Source: Candidatus Symbiopectobacterium sp. 'North America'
GTDB taxonomy: Bacteria; Pseudomonadota; Gammaproteobacteria; Enterobacterales; Enterobacteriaceae
Reading direction: 5' to 3'
DNA length: 61,771 bases
Assembly: GCF_015762685.1 (NCBI RefSeq)
Contig: NZ_PEHF01000054.1
Coordinates: forward strand, 1-61,771
Shown here: positions 1-10,918 of the stretch, piece after piece
Layout: the number at the start of each line of letters is the position of its first letter
Numbering within the stretch: the stretch's first letter is position 1
Translations under genes and position numbers: made by a program
The notes under the pieces: generated by a model
What the model saw: the letters and a program-made list of their open reading frames with translations, nothing else
Database searches by the model: none
Told to the model about the DNA's origin: nothing

Positions 1-84
1 ACCGTTTCCCGGTAATCAACATGGGCTGGCTAAAGTGGAGCGGTAATATGCAAAGTTATTTAGCCTACCAACCGTGCAGGTCAT

Positions 85-1140
85 ATGATGAGTAAACGGA
101 TACTCGAAATAATCAACGATCCTGATATAATTAAAATAATAATTTTAGATATGAATAATAATTTATATCATGGCCGTACGCTTGAGTTAACGACGGACCT
201 CCCTTCTTGGATAACGTATTATCCTGAAAACACGGTTTTCCAGAAAAAAATGCCCGACGGAAAAAATGGTGTTCGTTATCAGTCTCATTATAAAATACTG
301 GCCATCAGCACCAAGGTATATGATGATGGTGATATTTATAACATTTTCCAAGGGATGAACAGTGGGGGACTTTCATTCAGCGCCAATATGATAAATAGCA
401 CTGAACTTGATGATTTAAAACCCAATGAATATAAAGATGCCATCCCTGTCACCGCGATAGGCGAATGGGCTTTATCTTAATTTTCAAGTGTTAGTGAAAT
501 AAAACAAGCTGTAGAAAAGACGAAGTTCCGCGCCCCTGTCATTAAAGGATTTGGTAATATTAAAGCCCCCTTTCATTATGCTTTCTATGATAAAAATGGC
601 GGCAGTATAGTTGTTGAAGCAGTTGATGGTAAGTTAAAGGTTTATGATAACCCGACTCGAGTTATGACAAATGGACCTGATTTCTCTTGGCACTTGCAGA
701 ATCTGAATAACTATACACAACTAACCAATGTTGATCGTTCTCACTCAACGTTTGGGAATATGCCAGTCAGTCAACCCGACAGCGGTATTGCCATTTCGGC
801 ACTGCCTTCTTCAGACACCTCTGTAGGTCGATTCATTCGTGGTGTATTTTATACGACCTATGCACAAAAGCCGGTAAATTCGCAACTCGCAATGAATACG
901 CTAGCGCATATTATGAACAGATTTGACCGTATTAAAGGTATTACTGTGGATGAAAGAAATGTGCAGGGAGAGACGAAAACGCCACAAACAGAATATACCG
1001 TATGGACAAGTTTGTCTGACCTTAAAGAAGGAAAGATGCTGGTTAAAGGATATACAGATATTAACTACACAGAATTTTCTTTTTATAAAATCAAAGAGAA
1101 GAATGCGCCATTTTTTGAAAGAATAAATGTGGAGCAGTAA
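85..1140 (+). pseudogene. Choloylglycine hydrolase / linear amide C-N hydrolase family, broken
   Basis: One reading frame from about 85 to 1140 is interrupted by TAA at 478-480 where a Gln codon (CAA) is expected, between ...EWALS and FSSVSEIKQAV. Both halves resemble the Ntn-hydrolase family that cleaves bile-salt or penicillin-type amides: LYHGRTLEL near the N-terminus, FQGMNSGGLSFSANM in the middle, and NPTRVMTNGPDFSWHL after the stop. The family needs an N-terminal cysteine, normally exposed after signal-peptide removal. Here the first ~30 residues look unrelated, no Cys precedes LYHGRTLEL and no signal peptide is visible, so the 5' end is also lost. The segment is visibly more A+T-rich than the sap genes after it, which fits transfer. 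I am fairly sure of the family and sure of the in-frame stop. Confidence 0.8.
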
Positions 1141-1450
1141 ACAACATTCAGAGCGTCGGCGACGCGGGTCATGACCTTCGGTGCTCCAGGTTCGAAATTG
1201 CTACCTGTGTTCTCTTGCCTGCGACAGTGATATAGAAGGATAATCACCTATGCTTAACGCTAGGGACTTCTTTCCCCAGCGCTATCGGTAAAAAAGCAGT
1301 GCCACAGGAAATCACGAGCCTGATATTCAGCCCGTGTAAATCAGAGATTACCTCTACTTTGTCTCGGTACTTTTCTGATCCAAGGTAATGATATAATTGA
1401 TATAAGTAGAGTAACACCACATGCATCAAGAGCAGTTCAAATGAAATCAT
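1141..1450. other. Gene-free junction segment, possible transposase scrap
   Basis: No intact gene. On the minus strand about 1244-1450 reads as a short open stretch with VISDLHGLNIRLVISCGTA, which loosely resembles the DxHGxPxRxxxxxGT core of IS5-type transposases. That assignment is weak. A 9/8-base inverted repeat (CCTCTACTT near 1351, AAGTAGAG near 1404) lies inside. The segment ends exactly at the sapC start, where sapB should be, so it marks a rearrangement boundary. Confidence 0.3.
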
Positions 1451-2328
1451 ATGCCCTTCGATAACGTTTACAGTGAAAAGCGCCTGCCTAGCCGCGTGCG
1501 GGATATCTGGCAATTTTTCCATCGCGATACGCTGGCGATGATTGGGCTGTACGGCTTTTTGGCGCTGCTGTTTCTGTGTCTGTTTGGTTCTGCCATCGCC
1601 CCTTATGCCGTCGATCAGCAATTTCTGGGCTATCAATTGATGCCACCTTCCTGGTCACATTACGGTGAGGTGTCCTTCTTTCTCGGTACAGACGATCTGG
1701 GGCGCGATCTCTTGAGCCGGTTATTGACCGGTGCTGCCGCGACCGTCGGTTCAGCGCTGATCGTCACCTATGCGGCATTGTGCTCGGCACATTAGCTGGC
1801 GTCACGCACGGCCTGCGCTCCGCATTATTGAACCATATTCTCGATACGTTGCTATCAATACCGTCATTGCTGCTGGCTATCGTGGTGATCGCCTTTATCG
1901 ACTCGGATTTGACGCACGCTATGCTGGCCGTGTGGCTGGCGCTGCTGCCGCGCATGGTGAGAACGCTCTACACCGCCGTGCACGATGAGATGGATAAGGA
2001 ATATGTCATCGCCGCCCGATTAGACGGCGCATCAACCCGCTATATCATTTGGTACGTGGTGTTACCCAATATCGAGCCGGTGCTGGTGTCCGAGTTTACC
2101 CGCGCGCGCTCTATCGCCATTTTGGACATTTCAGCACTGGGCTTTCTCGATCTGGGCGCTCAGATGCCAACACCCGAATGGGGTGCCATGTTAGGCAATT
2201 CTCTGGAACTGGTGTATGCCGCGCCCTGGACGGTGATGTTGCCGGGCGTGGCCATTACCCTCAGCGTACTGATTGTGAATCTGCTGGGCGATGGCATCCG
2301 CCGTTCCCTGCTGTCACAAATGGATTAA
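1451..2328 (+). pseudogene. sapC: SapC, permease subunit of the Sap ABC transporter, frameshifted
   Basis: SapC is an inner-membrane permease of the SapABCDF ABC transporter (antimicrobial-peptide resistance; putrescine export in E. coli). The N-terminal part ([10 protein letters not shown], then [19 protein letters not shown]) and the C-terminal part ([12 protein letters not shown] to [15 protein letters not shown]) both match SapC well, but they lie in different frames. Around 1769-1771 the expected VTLAAxxCG is reduced to VT-CG, implying a deletion of about 13 bases. This is not a homopolymer slip, so I read it as a true lesion. Upstream sapA and sapB are missing, and there is no clear ribosome-binding site at 1451. 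sapD and sapF follow intact. Confidence 0.9.
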
Positions 2329-2343
2329 TGGCGGAGACGAACC

Positions 2344-3336
2344 ATGGCACTACTTGATATTCGTAATCTGACCATTGAATTCCTTACGCCTGACGGTCCG
2401 GTCAAGGCCGTCGATCGCGTCAGCATTACCCTGACCGAAGGGGAAATCCGCGGCCTGGTGGGCGAATCTGGATCGGGCAAGAGCCTTATTGCTAAAGCCA
2501 TCTGCGGCGTAACCAAAGATAACTGGCGGGTGACAGCTGACCGCTTCCGTTTTGATGATATCGACTTGCTGCAACTCTCACCCCGTGCACGGCGTAAGCT
2601 GGTGGGACACAACGTGTCGATGATTTTTCAGGAGCCGCAATCCTGTCTCGATCCCTCTGAGCACATTGGCAAACAGCTGATGCTTGCCATTCCAGGCTGG
2701 ACCTACAAAGGTCGTTGGTGGCAACGCTTTCAGTGGCGCAAACGCCGCGCCATTGAACTATTGCACCGGGTCGGCATTAAAGATCACAAAGATATCATGC
2801 GCATTTCCCCCTATGAATTGACGGAGGGTGAATGCCAGAAGGTAATGATTGCCATCGCCTTGGCTAACCAGCCGCGTCTGCTGATCGCCGATGAACCGAC
2901 CAATGCGATGGAGTCAACCACGCAGGCGCAGATTTTCCGGCTACTGTCGCGACTTAATCAGAACAATAACACCACCATTTTATTGATCAGTCATGACCTG
3001 CAAACTATGAGCAAGTGGGCCGATCGTATCAACGTGCTTTACTGCGGACAAACGGTGGAAAGCGCGCCAAGCGAAGAGTTGATCTCCGCGCCACACCACC
3101 CTTACACCCAGGCGCTGATCCGCGCCATGCCCGATTTCGGGCGTTCGTTGCCGCACAAAAGCAGACTTAACACGCTGCCGGGCGCTATTCCGTCACTAGA
3201 GTATCTGCCGGTAGGCTGCCTTCTCGGTCCGCGTTGCCCCTACTCGCAGAAAAAATGCATGCAAACACCGCTGTTGGTATCGACCAAAAATCACTGGTTC
3301 GCCTGCCATTTCCCGCTTAATACGGAGGAGCAATGA
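2344..3336 (+). CDS. sapD: SapD, Sap transporter ATP-binding subunit
   Basis: An ABC ATPase of 330 residues, the same length as E. coli SapD. It shows Walker A GESGSGKS near residue 40, a degenerate signature LTEGECQK, Walker B LLIADEPT and the switch histidine in LLISHDL. A C-terminal oligopeptide-transporter-type extension ends with cysteines around [12 protein letters not shown]. It is cytoplasmic and would energise the SapB/SapC permeases, both of which are missing or broken here. SapD has also been tied to Trk potassium uptake in E. coli, which might explain its retention; that link is literature, not sequence. It starts 16 bases after sapC and overlaps sapF by 4 bases (ATGA), indicating coupled translation. 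Confidence 0.95.
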   Translation: MALLDIRNLTIEFLTPDGPVKAVDRVSITLTEGEIRGLVGESGSGKSLIAKAICGVTKDNWRVTADRFRFDDIDLLQLSPRARRKLVGHNVSMIFQEPQSCLDPSEHIGKQLMLAIPGWTYKGRWWQRFQWRKRRAIELLHRVGIKDHKDIMRISPYELTEGECQKVMIAIALANQPRLLIADEPTNAMESTTQAQIFRLLSRLNQNNNTTILLISHDLQTMSKWADRINVLYCGQTVESAPSEELISAPHHPYTQALIRAMPDFGRSLPHKSRLNTLPGAIPSLEYLPVGCLLGPRCPYSQKKCMQTPLLVSTKNHWFACHFPLNTEEQ

Positions 3337-4151
3337 TGGATGACATTCTGCTCGAAGCGCGCAACCTGACCAAAACGTTCCGCTACCACACCGGGTTATT
3401 TCACCGCCAACACGTTGAAGCCGTGAAATCCGTGAGTTTCACGCTGCGCGAACGGCAGACGCTGGCGATTATCGGTGAGAACGGCTCCGGCAAATCGACC
3501 CTGGCGAAAATGCTGGTGGGGGTCATCCCACCGACCTCCGGTGAACTGCTGATTAACGATCATCCTTTGTGCTACGGCGATTATCGCTTCCGCTGCCAGC
3601 AGGTGCGCATGATTTTTCAGGACGCGGGCAATGCGCTCAACCCACGCCAGCGTATTGGCCAACTGCTTGATATGCCTCTGCGGTTGAATACCACATTGAA
3701 CGGTCACGAGCGGGAAAAAATGATCAACCAGACGCTGCAACAGGTAGGCCTGCGCCCTGATCACGCCTACTACTACCCGCAGGCACTGGCTCCCGGCCAA
3801 AAACAGCGCGTGGGATTGGCACGTGCGTTGATCTTGCAGCCCAAGGTGATCGTGGCTGACGAGGCACTGGCCTCGTTAGATATGTCGATGCGCTCGCAAA
3901 TCATTAATTTGATGCTGGAACTTCAGGAAGAACAAGGGATCTCCTATATTTATGTCACTCAGCATCTGGGCATGATGAAGCACATCAGCGATCAGATCGT
4001 GGTAATGCACGACGGTGAAGTGGTCGAGCGAGGCAGCACCGCAGATGTGCTGGCCGCGCCGCTGCACGATTTGACCAAACGCCTGATTGCCAGCCACTTT
4101 GGCGAAGCGCTCAGTGCCGATGCCTGGCGCCGTGACAGAGCGCAGTTTTAG
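3333..4151 (+). CDS. sapF: SapF, Sap transporter ATP-binding subunit
   Basis: The second ABC ATPase of the Sap system, 272 residues against 268 in E. coli. Walker A is GENGSGKST, the signature is [15 protein letters not shown] (a PGQKQ variant typical of SapF), Walker B is VIVADEAL and the switch region is YVTQHL. The start overlaps the sapD stop; a GGAGG sequence just upstream supports 3333, although ATG at 3336 is also possible. The gene is open but its membrane partners are gone or frameshifted, so it is either a freshly orphaned ATPase or serves another permease. Confidence 0.93.
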   Translation: MMDDILLEARNLTKTFRYHTGLFHRQHVEAVKSVSFTLRERQTLAIIGENGSGKSTLAKMLVGVIPPTSGELLINDHPLCYGDYRFRCQQVRMIFQDAGNALNPRQRIGQLLDMPLRLNTTLNGHEREKMINQTLQQVGLRPDHAYYYPQALAPGQKQRVGLARALILQPKVIVADEALASLDMSMRSQIINLMLELQEEQGISYIYVTQHLGMMKHISDQIVVMHDGEVVERGSTADVLAAPLHDLTKRLIASHFGEALSADAWRRDRAQF

Positions 4152-4317
4152 CCGGATTCGCTAGCGCGACATCGTGGCAAACGCGCGGGCGATACTGCTC
4201 GGAGTACCCCACGGGGGGCAACCATGCTAGAATCGCCCGGTTTACTCACTTCGAACGCCCTGATTAACGCATTCTGTGCAGGCGTTCGCAGCAACTATAA
4301 TCACAAGGATTACTGCT

Positions 4318-5106
4318 ATGGGTTTTCTAACCGGTAAGGGCATTTTGGTAACGGGTGTTGCCAGTAACCGCTCAATTGCATTCGGTATCGCACAGGCGAT
4401 GCAACGCGAAGGCGCTGAACTGGCGTTTACATACCAGAACGACAAGCTGAAATCGCGTGTTGAAGGCTTCGCACAAGAGCTGGGTTCCAGCATAGTACTG
4501 CCGTGTGACGTTGCGGAAGATGCCAGCATTGAAGCGCTGTTTGCCGAACTGGCTAACGTATGGCCGACCTTTGACGGTTTTGTCCACTCCATCGCGTTCG
4601 CCCCGGGCGATCAACTGGATGGTGATTACGTCGACGCCGTGACCCGTGACGGTTTCCGCGTTGCGCACGATATCAGTTCCTACAGCTTCGTGGCGATGGC
4701 AAAAGCCTGCCGCGCCATGCTGAACCCGAACTCCGCGCTGGTCACACTCTCCTACCTCGGTGCCGAGCGCGCTATTCCGAACTACAACGTGATGGGTCTG
4801 GCCAAAGCCTCTCTGGAAGCCAACGTTCGCTACATGGCTAACGCCATGGGCGCGCAAGGTGTGCGTGTTAACGCCATTTCCGCTGGCCCGATCCGCACGT
4901 TGGCGGCGTCTGGCATCAAAAATTTCAAGAAAATGCTTTCCCACTGCGAGGCGGTGACGCCTATACGCCGTGTGGTCACCATTGAAGACGTAGGCAATAC
5001 GGCTGCGTTCTTGTGCTCGGATCTGGCTGCGGGTATCTCAGGTGAAGTCCTGCACGTGGATGGCGGCTTCAACATCGCCGCAATGAATGAGCTGGAACTG
5101 GATTAA
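4318..5106 (+). CDS. fabI: Enoyl-[acyl-carrier-protein] reductase (NADH)
   Basis: FabI catalyses the last reduction of each fatty-acid elongation cycle (trans-2-enoyl-ACP to acyl-ACP, NADH-dependent) and is normally essential. The protein is 262 residues, equal to E. coli. It starts [17 protein letters not shown] with the nucleotide-binding Gly-rich turn and carries the Y-x6-K type catalytic arrangement ([19 protein letters not shown]). The ending AAMNELELD is typical. I chose ATG 4318, preceded by AAGGAT, over an in-frame ATG 42 bases upstream, because family proteins begin there. It sits downstream of sapF as in E. coli and is followed by a strong terminator. Confidence 0.97.
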   Translation: MGFLTGKGILVTGVASNRSIAFGIAQAMQREGAELAFTYQNDKLKSRVEGFAQELGSSIVLPCDVAEDASIEALFAELANVWPTFDGFVHSIAFAPGDQLDGDYVDAVTRDGFRVAHDISSYSFVAMAKACRAMLNPNSALVTLSYLGAERAIPNYNVMGLAKASLEANVRYMANAMGAQGVRVNAISAGPIRTLAASGIKNFKKMLSHCEAVTPIRRVVTIEDVGNTAAFLCSDLAAGISGEVLHVDGGFNIAAMNELELD

Positions 5107-5127
5107 TTTCCAACCGCTATTGGCAAA

Positions 5128-5154
5128 AACCACCGGCATCCGGTGGTTTTTTTT
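5128..5154 (+). terminator. Rho-independent terminator after fabI
   Basis: Perfect 9-bp stem AACCACCGG / CCGGTGGTT with loop CAT, followed by a run of eight T. It lies 22 bases after the fabI stop. The preceding A-rich tract would also allow it to stop transcription of the opposing lysR remnant. Confidence 0.9.
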
Positions 5155-5163
5155 CGTCCCAAC

Positions 5164-5870
5164 TCAACCCGCGTTTTCTGCCAGCCACGTCTGTGCGAAA
5201 ACAAAGAAATTTTGTGCCAGGCAGTAACTTTGCCAACCGGAGCCACAACCAGCGCCGCCTGACGCTGCATCGGTGGCAGTGTGAGTGGGCGAAAACGCAG
5301 TGCGGGCGTCATTTCCGGCAACAGGCTCCCTTGAGGCACGACGGCGCAGCCCAATCCTAAAAAGACGCTCTGCATCAATTGCATCACCGAGGCACTTTCC
5401 ACTTTGACCTTCGGCGTCACGCCTGACTCACGAAAGTGTCCATCGAGATAACGCCGAAAATAGCGGCTGGGCTCAGCCAGACACAACGGCACATCCGCCA
5501 AATCCGCTAATGCCAGCGGCGTCTCTCCGACCATCTGTGGGAATGCTTGCGGATGGTAAACCAGCGAAATCTCACTGCGGTGTACGGGAGCCGCCTGAAA
5601 AGTCAGCTCTTTGAGCGTGGCAAGCTCGAAAAATCCCAGACCGATATCAACCGTGTGGGCATTGAGCGCTTCCAGAAGCTGGTCCGCACTGAACAAGGAG
5701 ACCTGATAGTCGAGCTGTGGGTAGATCTCATGAGCAGCGGCCAACAGTTGCGGAAGCACCATTCCCGATTTCGGCACCGCGCCAATGCGCAATACGCCGC
5801 TCACGCCATGCTTAAGCGACGCCACTTCCAACTTCAATCCCTGATAAATCGAAACGATTTCAACGCCCAT
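5164..5870 (-). pseudogene. LysR-family regulator, 5' half deleted and 3' end frameshifted
   Basis: The minus-strand product contains only the effector-binding domain of a LysR-type regulator. It begins in the linker helix (VEIVSIYQGLKLEVASLKHG) and runs through GVLRIGAVPKSG and SVFLGLGCAVVPQGSL. The N-terminal winged helix-turn-helix is absent and the sequence changes abruptly near 5870 into a fragment of another gene. Near the 3' end, VTAWHKISLFSHR becomes the expected VTAWAQNFFVFAQTWLAENAG if one G is restored in GCCTGG, giving a natural stop at 5164-5166. It therefore has two independent lesions and cannot bind DNA. The original partner was probably the adjacent ydeP-like gene on the other strand. 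Confidence 0.85.
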
Positions 5871-5874
5871 TGCG

Positions 5875-6389
5875 AACAGCCCGGCGGGTTCTATCTGGGC
5901 AATGCGGCGGCTGAGTTACGCTTTAACACCCCGAATCATAAAGCCAACTTCTGCGCCGCCGAACTGCCGAAAACCCTGTTCGCGCAGCTTGGCACGCAGC
6001 AGGCTCCTTTTACGCTGCAAACCCTGCGTTCGCAGGATCAGTACAACACCACCATTTATGGCCTTGATGACCGCTATCGCGGCGTTTACGGGCAACGCGA
6101 GGTGCTGTTTATCAATCCGCAGGATATCGCTGCACTGAGGTTGGCTGACGGTGACAACGTGAATATCGAGACGCTGTGGAACGATGGCATCACACGTAAG
6201 GTGAGTGGATTTCGACTGGTCAGCTACAATATTCCTCGCGGCAATCTGGCCGCCTATTACCCGGAAACCAATCCGTTAGTACCACTCTCAAGCGTAGGTT
6301 ATGAAACCTTTACACCGACCTCAAAATCGGTGCCCGTGGTCATAACCCGCAGCCAGAGCGATATACAAACTGAGCGACATATCTCCTGA
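5875..6389 (+). pseudogene. ydeP: FdhF/YdeP-family molybdopterin oxidoreductase, C-terminal fragment
   Basis: From about 5875 the plus strand encodes the C-terminal domain of a YdeP-type molybdopterin oxidoreductase: NTPNHKANFCAAELP, then RSQDQYNTTIYGLDDRYRG, the MGD-binding loop LADGDNVNIETLW, and YNIPRGNLAAYYPETNPLVP near the end. Family members are about 750 residues; only ~170 remain, with no start codon of their own. The fragment butts directly against the truncated LysR gene of opposite polarity, so a single deletion of the divergent promoter region and both 5' halves explains the locus. Symbol is by resemblance only. Confidence 0.75.
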
Positions 6390-6586
6390 TACACTGGCGT
6401 CTCGGCACTGACCGGGACGCCTGCGTTCCACTCCCGTTACGCGATGCATTAGCGGTTATTCTCAAAACGCGAAGATTGGTCTCATTGATATACATCACGC
6501 TTGCCGCCAGCACGGGTTTCGCGTAAAACTGTCTGCCATTCATTAGTGTCGTTAATAACCGCATCTGGACATCTCTTTTACTCATT

Positions 6587-8524
6587 ATGTTTCAAGATAA
6601 TCCGCTGCTTGCCCAGCTAAAACAGCAACTTCACTCCCAAACTCCTCGTGCTGAAGGCGTAGTGAAAGGCACTGATAAAGGGTTCGGCTTTTTGGAAGTC
6701 GACGCACAAAAAAGCTACTTTATTCCACCACCGCAGATGAAGAAGGTGATGCATGGCGATCGTATCGTTGCGACGCTGCACACCGATAAAGATCGTGAAA
6801 TCGCAGAGCCGGAATCCCTGATTGAACCCTTTTTGACGCGCTTTGTTGGCCGTGTGCAGAAAAAGGACGACCGTTTTGCCATCCTGCCCGATCATCCGCT
6901 GCTGAAAGAGGCGATCCCCTGCCGTACTGGACGCGACGTAAATCACACCTTTCAGGATGGCGATTGGGCTGTGGCGGAAATGCGTCGCCATCCGCTCAAA
7001 GGCGATCGCAGCTTCCATGCTGAATTAACGCAATACATCACCACCGGCGACGACCCGCTGGCGCCGTGGTGGGTGACGTTGTCACGTCACGATCTTGAGC
7101 GTACAGCGCCAGAAATGGACAGAGAATTGACGCTCAATGACGGCAATCTGACGCGCGAAGATTTGACGGCACTGACCTTTGTTACCATCGATAGCGCCAG
7201 TACTGAAGACATGGACGATGCGCTGTATGCCAAAGACAACGGCGACGGCACACTGGAACTAACTATCGCCATTGCCGACCCTACCGCCTATGTGGAAGCG
7301 GGCAGTACGCTGGATACGCTGGCGCGTCAACGTTCATTTACCAACTACCTGCCGGGATTCAATATTCCGATGCTGCCACGCGTGCTTTCCGACGATCTCT
7401 GCTCGCTGCGCGCGCAAGAGCGCCGTCCGGCAGTGGTGTGCCGCGTCACCGTCGCGGCCGACGGTACACTGGGCGATGATGTGCAGTTCTTTGCCGCCTG
7501 GGTAGAATCCAAGGCCAAACTGGTTTACGACAACGTTTCAGACTGGCTGGAGCAACAGGGTGAATGGCAGCCGGAAAACGATGCCGTTGCCGAGCAAATC
7601 CGTTTGCTGCACCGCATCGGTCTGGCCCGCAGTGCGTGGCGTGCCACCCATGCGCTGGTGTTTAAAGATCGTCCTGATTACCGTTTCCTGCTCGGTAAGC
7701 AGGGCGATGTGCTGAATATCGTAGTTGAACAACGTCGCATCGCTAATCGTATCGTCGAAGAAACCATGATCACCGCCAATATCTGCGCCGCACGCATGCT
7801 TAAAGAGAAGTTGGGCTTCGGCATTTACAACGTTCACAACGGTTTCGAGCCAACCCAGGTCGATCAGGCCGTGATGGTGTTAAGCAACAACGGCATTGAA
7901 GCGGACGCTGCTGCGTTGTTGACCCTGGACTGTTTTTGCAAACTGCGCCGAGAGCTGGATGCGCAGCCGACGTCATTTTTAGACAGCCGCATTCGCCGCT
8001 TCCAAACCTTCGCCGAAGTTTCCACTACGCCAGGACCGCATTTCGGTTTGGGGCTGGACGCGTATGCCACCTGGACCTCGCCCATCCGTAAGTTTGGTGA
8101 CATGATCAACCATCGCCTGCTGAAAGCAATTATTTGCCAACAGCCCGCTGAGAAACTGCAAGATGACATCACGCAACAAATGGCGGAGCGCCGTCGTTTA
8201 AACCGGATGGCCGAGCGTGACGTCGGTGACTGGCTGTATGCTCGTTTCCTAAAACCGAAAGCCGGGACTGATGCCCGCTTCCGCGCCGAGATCATCGATG
8301 TGACGCGCGGTGGTCTGCGTGTGCGTTTGCTGGACAACGGTGCCGTTGCCTTTATCCCGGCTTCGTTTATTCACGCAGTACGCGATGAGTTAGTCAGCAG
8401 CCAGGAAACCGGCACGGTCTCCGTCAAAGGTGAAGTGGTCTACCGCCAAAGCGATACGCTGGATGTGGTATTGACCGACGTGCGCATGGAAACGCGCAGT
8501 ATCATTGCCAAACCCGTAGCATAA
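6587..8524 (+). CDS. rnb: Exoribonuclease II
   Basis: RNase II degrades single-stranded RNA 3' to 5'. The 645-residue product matches E. coli (644) along its whole length: N-terminal cold-shock domains ([19 protein letters not shown]), the RNB catalytic core with the metal-binding aspartates in [15 protein letters not shown], the conserved [13 protein letters not shown], and the C-terminal S1 domain ending [12 protein letters not shown]. No lesion is seen. The gene lies alone between two decayed regions. In E. coli pdeR, yciZ and deoT separate rnb from osmB; here a different, decayed set does. Confidence 0.97.
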   Translation: MFQDNPLLAQLKQQLHSQTPRAEGVVKGTDKGFGFLEVDAQKSYFIPPPQMKKVMHGDRIVATLHTDKDREIAEPESLIEPFLTRFVGRVQKKDDRFAILPDHPLLKEAIPCRTGRDVNHTFQDGDWAVAEMRRHPLKGDRSFHAELTQYITTGDDPLAPWWVTLSRHDLERTAPEMDRELTLNDGNLTREDLTALTFVTIDSASTEDMDDALYAKDNGDGTLELTIAIADPTAYVEAGSTLDTLARQRSFTNYLPGFNIPMLPRVLSDDLCSLRAQERRPAVVCRVTVAADGTLGDDVQFFAAWVESKAKLVYDNVSDWLEQQGEWQPENDAVAEQIRLLHRIGLARSAWRATHALVFKDRPDYRFLLGKQGDVLNIVVEQRRIANRIVEETMITANICAARMLKEKLGFGIYNVHNGFEPTQVDQAVMVLSNNGIEADAAALLTLDCFCKLRRELDAQPTSFLDSRIRRFQTFAEVSTTPGPHFGLGLDAYATWTSPIRKFGDMINHRLLKAIICQQPAEKLQDDITQQMAERRRLNRMAERDVGDWLYARFLKPKAGTDARFRAEIIDVTRGGLRVRLLDNGAVAFIPASFIHAVRDELVSSQETGTVSVKGEVVYRQSDTLDVVLTDVRMETRSIIAKPVA

Positions 8525-8530
8525 ACCTCT

Positions 8531-8560
8531 GGTGTCGCCAGCCTGCGGGTTGGCGACACC
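8531..8560 (+). terminator. Hairpin after rnb, probable terminator
   Basis: Perfect 10-bp stem GGTGTCGCCA / TGGCGACACC with a 10-base loop, starting 7 bases after the rnb stop. There is no T-run, so it may act as an RNA-stabilising or Rho-assisted end. Confidence 0.5.
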
Positions 8561-8782
8561 GATGTTCTCCGCATCAGATTCTCCCCTCCCCTATCATCAT
8601 TAGCCAAAACTGAATTTAATTTACAAAAATTCACTCTTGCTCACATTTTCTCATCTGCACCTGCCGCACATCACGCTGAAATACAATATGTTTTTAAGGG
8701 CTGCGCCGTTTGCCATGGCGTCACGCCTTAAAAGCCAGCAAAACTCTCGCCCCATTAGTTGGGTAACGAAGGAGCCGTTGTC

Positions 8783-10838
8783 ATGAATAATGTCAAAAGC
8801 ATAGTGATCTGGCTGTTGGTCGCATTAGCGGGGGCTATCGCCTTCGCGATGCTGGCCTTAAGCCGTGGAATGCCGTGTGGTTGGCCATTGCAGCCGTATC
8901 CTGCTACAGCATTGCCTACCGCTTTTACAGTCTGTTTATTGCTAAAAAAGTGTTTGAACTGGACGACCGTCGTGTCACGCCGGCTGAACGTCACAATGAC
9001 GGGTTGGATTATGTTCCCACCAACAAGTGGGTGCTGTTTGGTCACCACTTTGCCGCTATCGCCGGGGCGGGTCCGTTGGTTGGTCCGATTCTCGCCGCGC
9101 AGATGGGCTTTCTACTGGGCACGATCTGGATTTTGGTCGGGGTAATGTTCGCCGGTGCGGTACAAGATTTTCTGGTCCTGTTTATCTCGACGCGCCGCGA
9201 TGGCCGTTCGCTCGGGGAAATGGCAAAACAAGAGTTAAGCACCTTTGCGGGTGTGGTGACGATGCTGGGTGCACTGGGTGTGATGATAATCATCCTTTCC
9301 GCACTGGCTCTGGTGATGGTCAAAGCGCTAGCACACAGCCCCTGGGGGGGTTTACCATTGCAGCGACTATCCCGATTGCGCTGTTTATGGGCGTCTATAT
9401 GCGTTTTCTGCGCCCCGGCAAAATTGCTGAAGTCTCATTGATCGGTTTTGTGTTGATGATGATGGCCATCGTGTACGGCGGCGACATCTCTGTCCATCCG
9501 CACTGGGGCCCCTTCTTCACCCTGCAAGGCACCACGCTGACTTGGGCGCTGGTAATTTACGGCTTTATCGCTTCGGTGCTGCCGGTATGGCTACTGCGGG
9601 CCCTACGCGACTATCTTTTTACGTTCCTGAAAATTGGGGTTATTGTCGGTTTGGCTGTGGGTATTGTGTTCGCCACGCCAGAACTGAAAATGCCGTCTGT
9701 GACACGCTTTATTGACGGTAGCGGGCCGGTGTTCTCCGGTAGCCTGTTCCCCTTCCTGTTTATCACCATCGCTTGCGGTGCCATCTCCGGGTTCCACGCG
9801 TTGGTCTCCAGCGGTACCACGCCTAAGTTGATTGAACACGAAAGTCACATTCGCATGATTGGTTATGGCGCGATGCAGATGGAATCGTTTGTGGCGATCA
9901 TGGCGCTGATTTGCGCTTCGGTTATCGATCCGGGCTTCTATTTCGCCATGAACTCACCGTCTGCTCTGATCGGTATCACCGTTGAACAAGCCTCACAGGT
10001 GATCAACGGCTGGGGCTTTATGATCACACCGGAAGCGCTGAGTGAAATAGCCAAAGACGTAGGCGAAGCCTCTATTTTGTCACGTGCCAGGGGGACACCG
10101 ACCTTCTCGGTGGGCATGGCGCATATCATCACCGAAATGTTTAACAGTCGGGCCATGATGGCATTCTGGTATCACTTCGCCATTCTGTTTGAAGCGCTGT
10201 TCATTCTGACTGCCGTCGATGCCGGTACCCGCGCCTGCCGTTTCATGGAGCAGGATCTGGTCGGCCTCGCTGTTCCTGGCATGGGCAAGAGCCACTCCTG
10301 GCTGGGTAACATGGCGGGCACCACGGTGGCGGTTGCCGGTTGGGGCTTCTTTGTCTATCAGGGCGTTATCGATCCTCTCGGTGGGATTAACACCTTGTGG
10401 CTGCTGTTTGATATCGGGAACCAGATGCTGGCGTCCATGGCGCTGATTCTTGGCACCGTTGTGCTGTTCAAAATGAAGAAGCAGCGCTACGCCTGGGTGA
10501 CCATACTGCCGACCATCTGGCTGTTTATCACTTCGATGACAGCCGGCTGGCAGAAAATTTTCCATGAAAAGGCCAGTATCGGTTTTCTGGCTCAGGCTAA
10601 ACGCTTCTCGCAGGGTATTGAGCAAGGCACGTTGATCGCGCCAGCCAAGACCATCAAAGGCATGGAAACCATTGTGTTCAGCAACCAGATCAACGCCGCA
10701 CTATGCGGGTTCTTTATGCTGGTAGCAGTTACCATGCTCATTTCTGCCTTTTTTGTGATTCGCCGTGCGCTGGCAAGCGAGACGCCGACGGCAAAAGAAG
10801 TGGCTGTTATCTTACGTGAAGAAACAACGCACCGTTAA
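8783..10838 (+). pseudogene. CstA/BtsT-family peptide or pyruvate transporter, two frameshifts
   Basis: Three consecutive frames reconstruct a carbon-starvation-type (CstA/BtsT) inner-membrane transporter: MNNVKSIVIWLLVALAG, then YVPTNKWVLFGHHFAAIAG, then FPFLFITIACGAISGFHAL to the C-terminus. Lesion 1 near 8869-8872 drops about ten bases (ALSRG[..]AVWLAIAA). Lesion 2 is in the seven-G run 9344-9350, where SPWG and FTIAATIPIALF fall in different frames. The total matches the ~700-residue family. E. coli BtsT imports pyruvate and CstA imports peptides and pyruvate; sequence alone does not decide which this was. GAAGGAG upstream supports start 8783, and a clean terminator follows. Confidence 0.88.
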
Positions 10839-10865
10839 CCGCCTCATTAACGGTGCTGTGTGCCC

Positions 10866-10896
10866 ATGCCCGTCAGCAATGACGGGCATTTTTTTC
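10866..10896 (+). terminator. Rho-independent terminator
   Basis: Perfect 10-bp stem ATGCCCGTCA / TGACGGGCAT with a GCAA tetraloop and a T-run (10889-10896), 28 bases after the CstA/BtsT-like gene. Confidence 0.9.
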
Positions 10897-10918
10897 CATT
10901 GTGATACTAGGATTAGGC

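Noticed and set aside
1244..1450. Intact insertion sequence at the sapC boundary
   Set aside because: Only a weak transposase-like stretch exists; there are no convincing terminal inverted repeats or target duplications.
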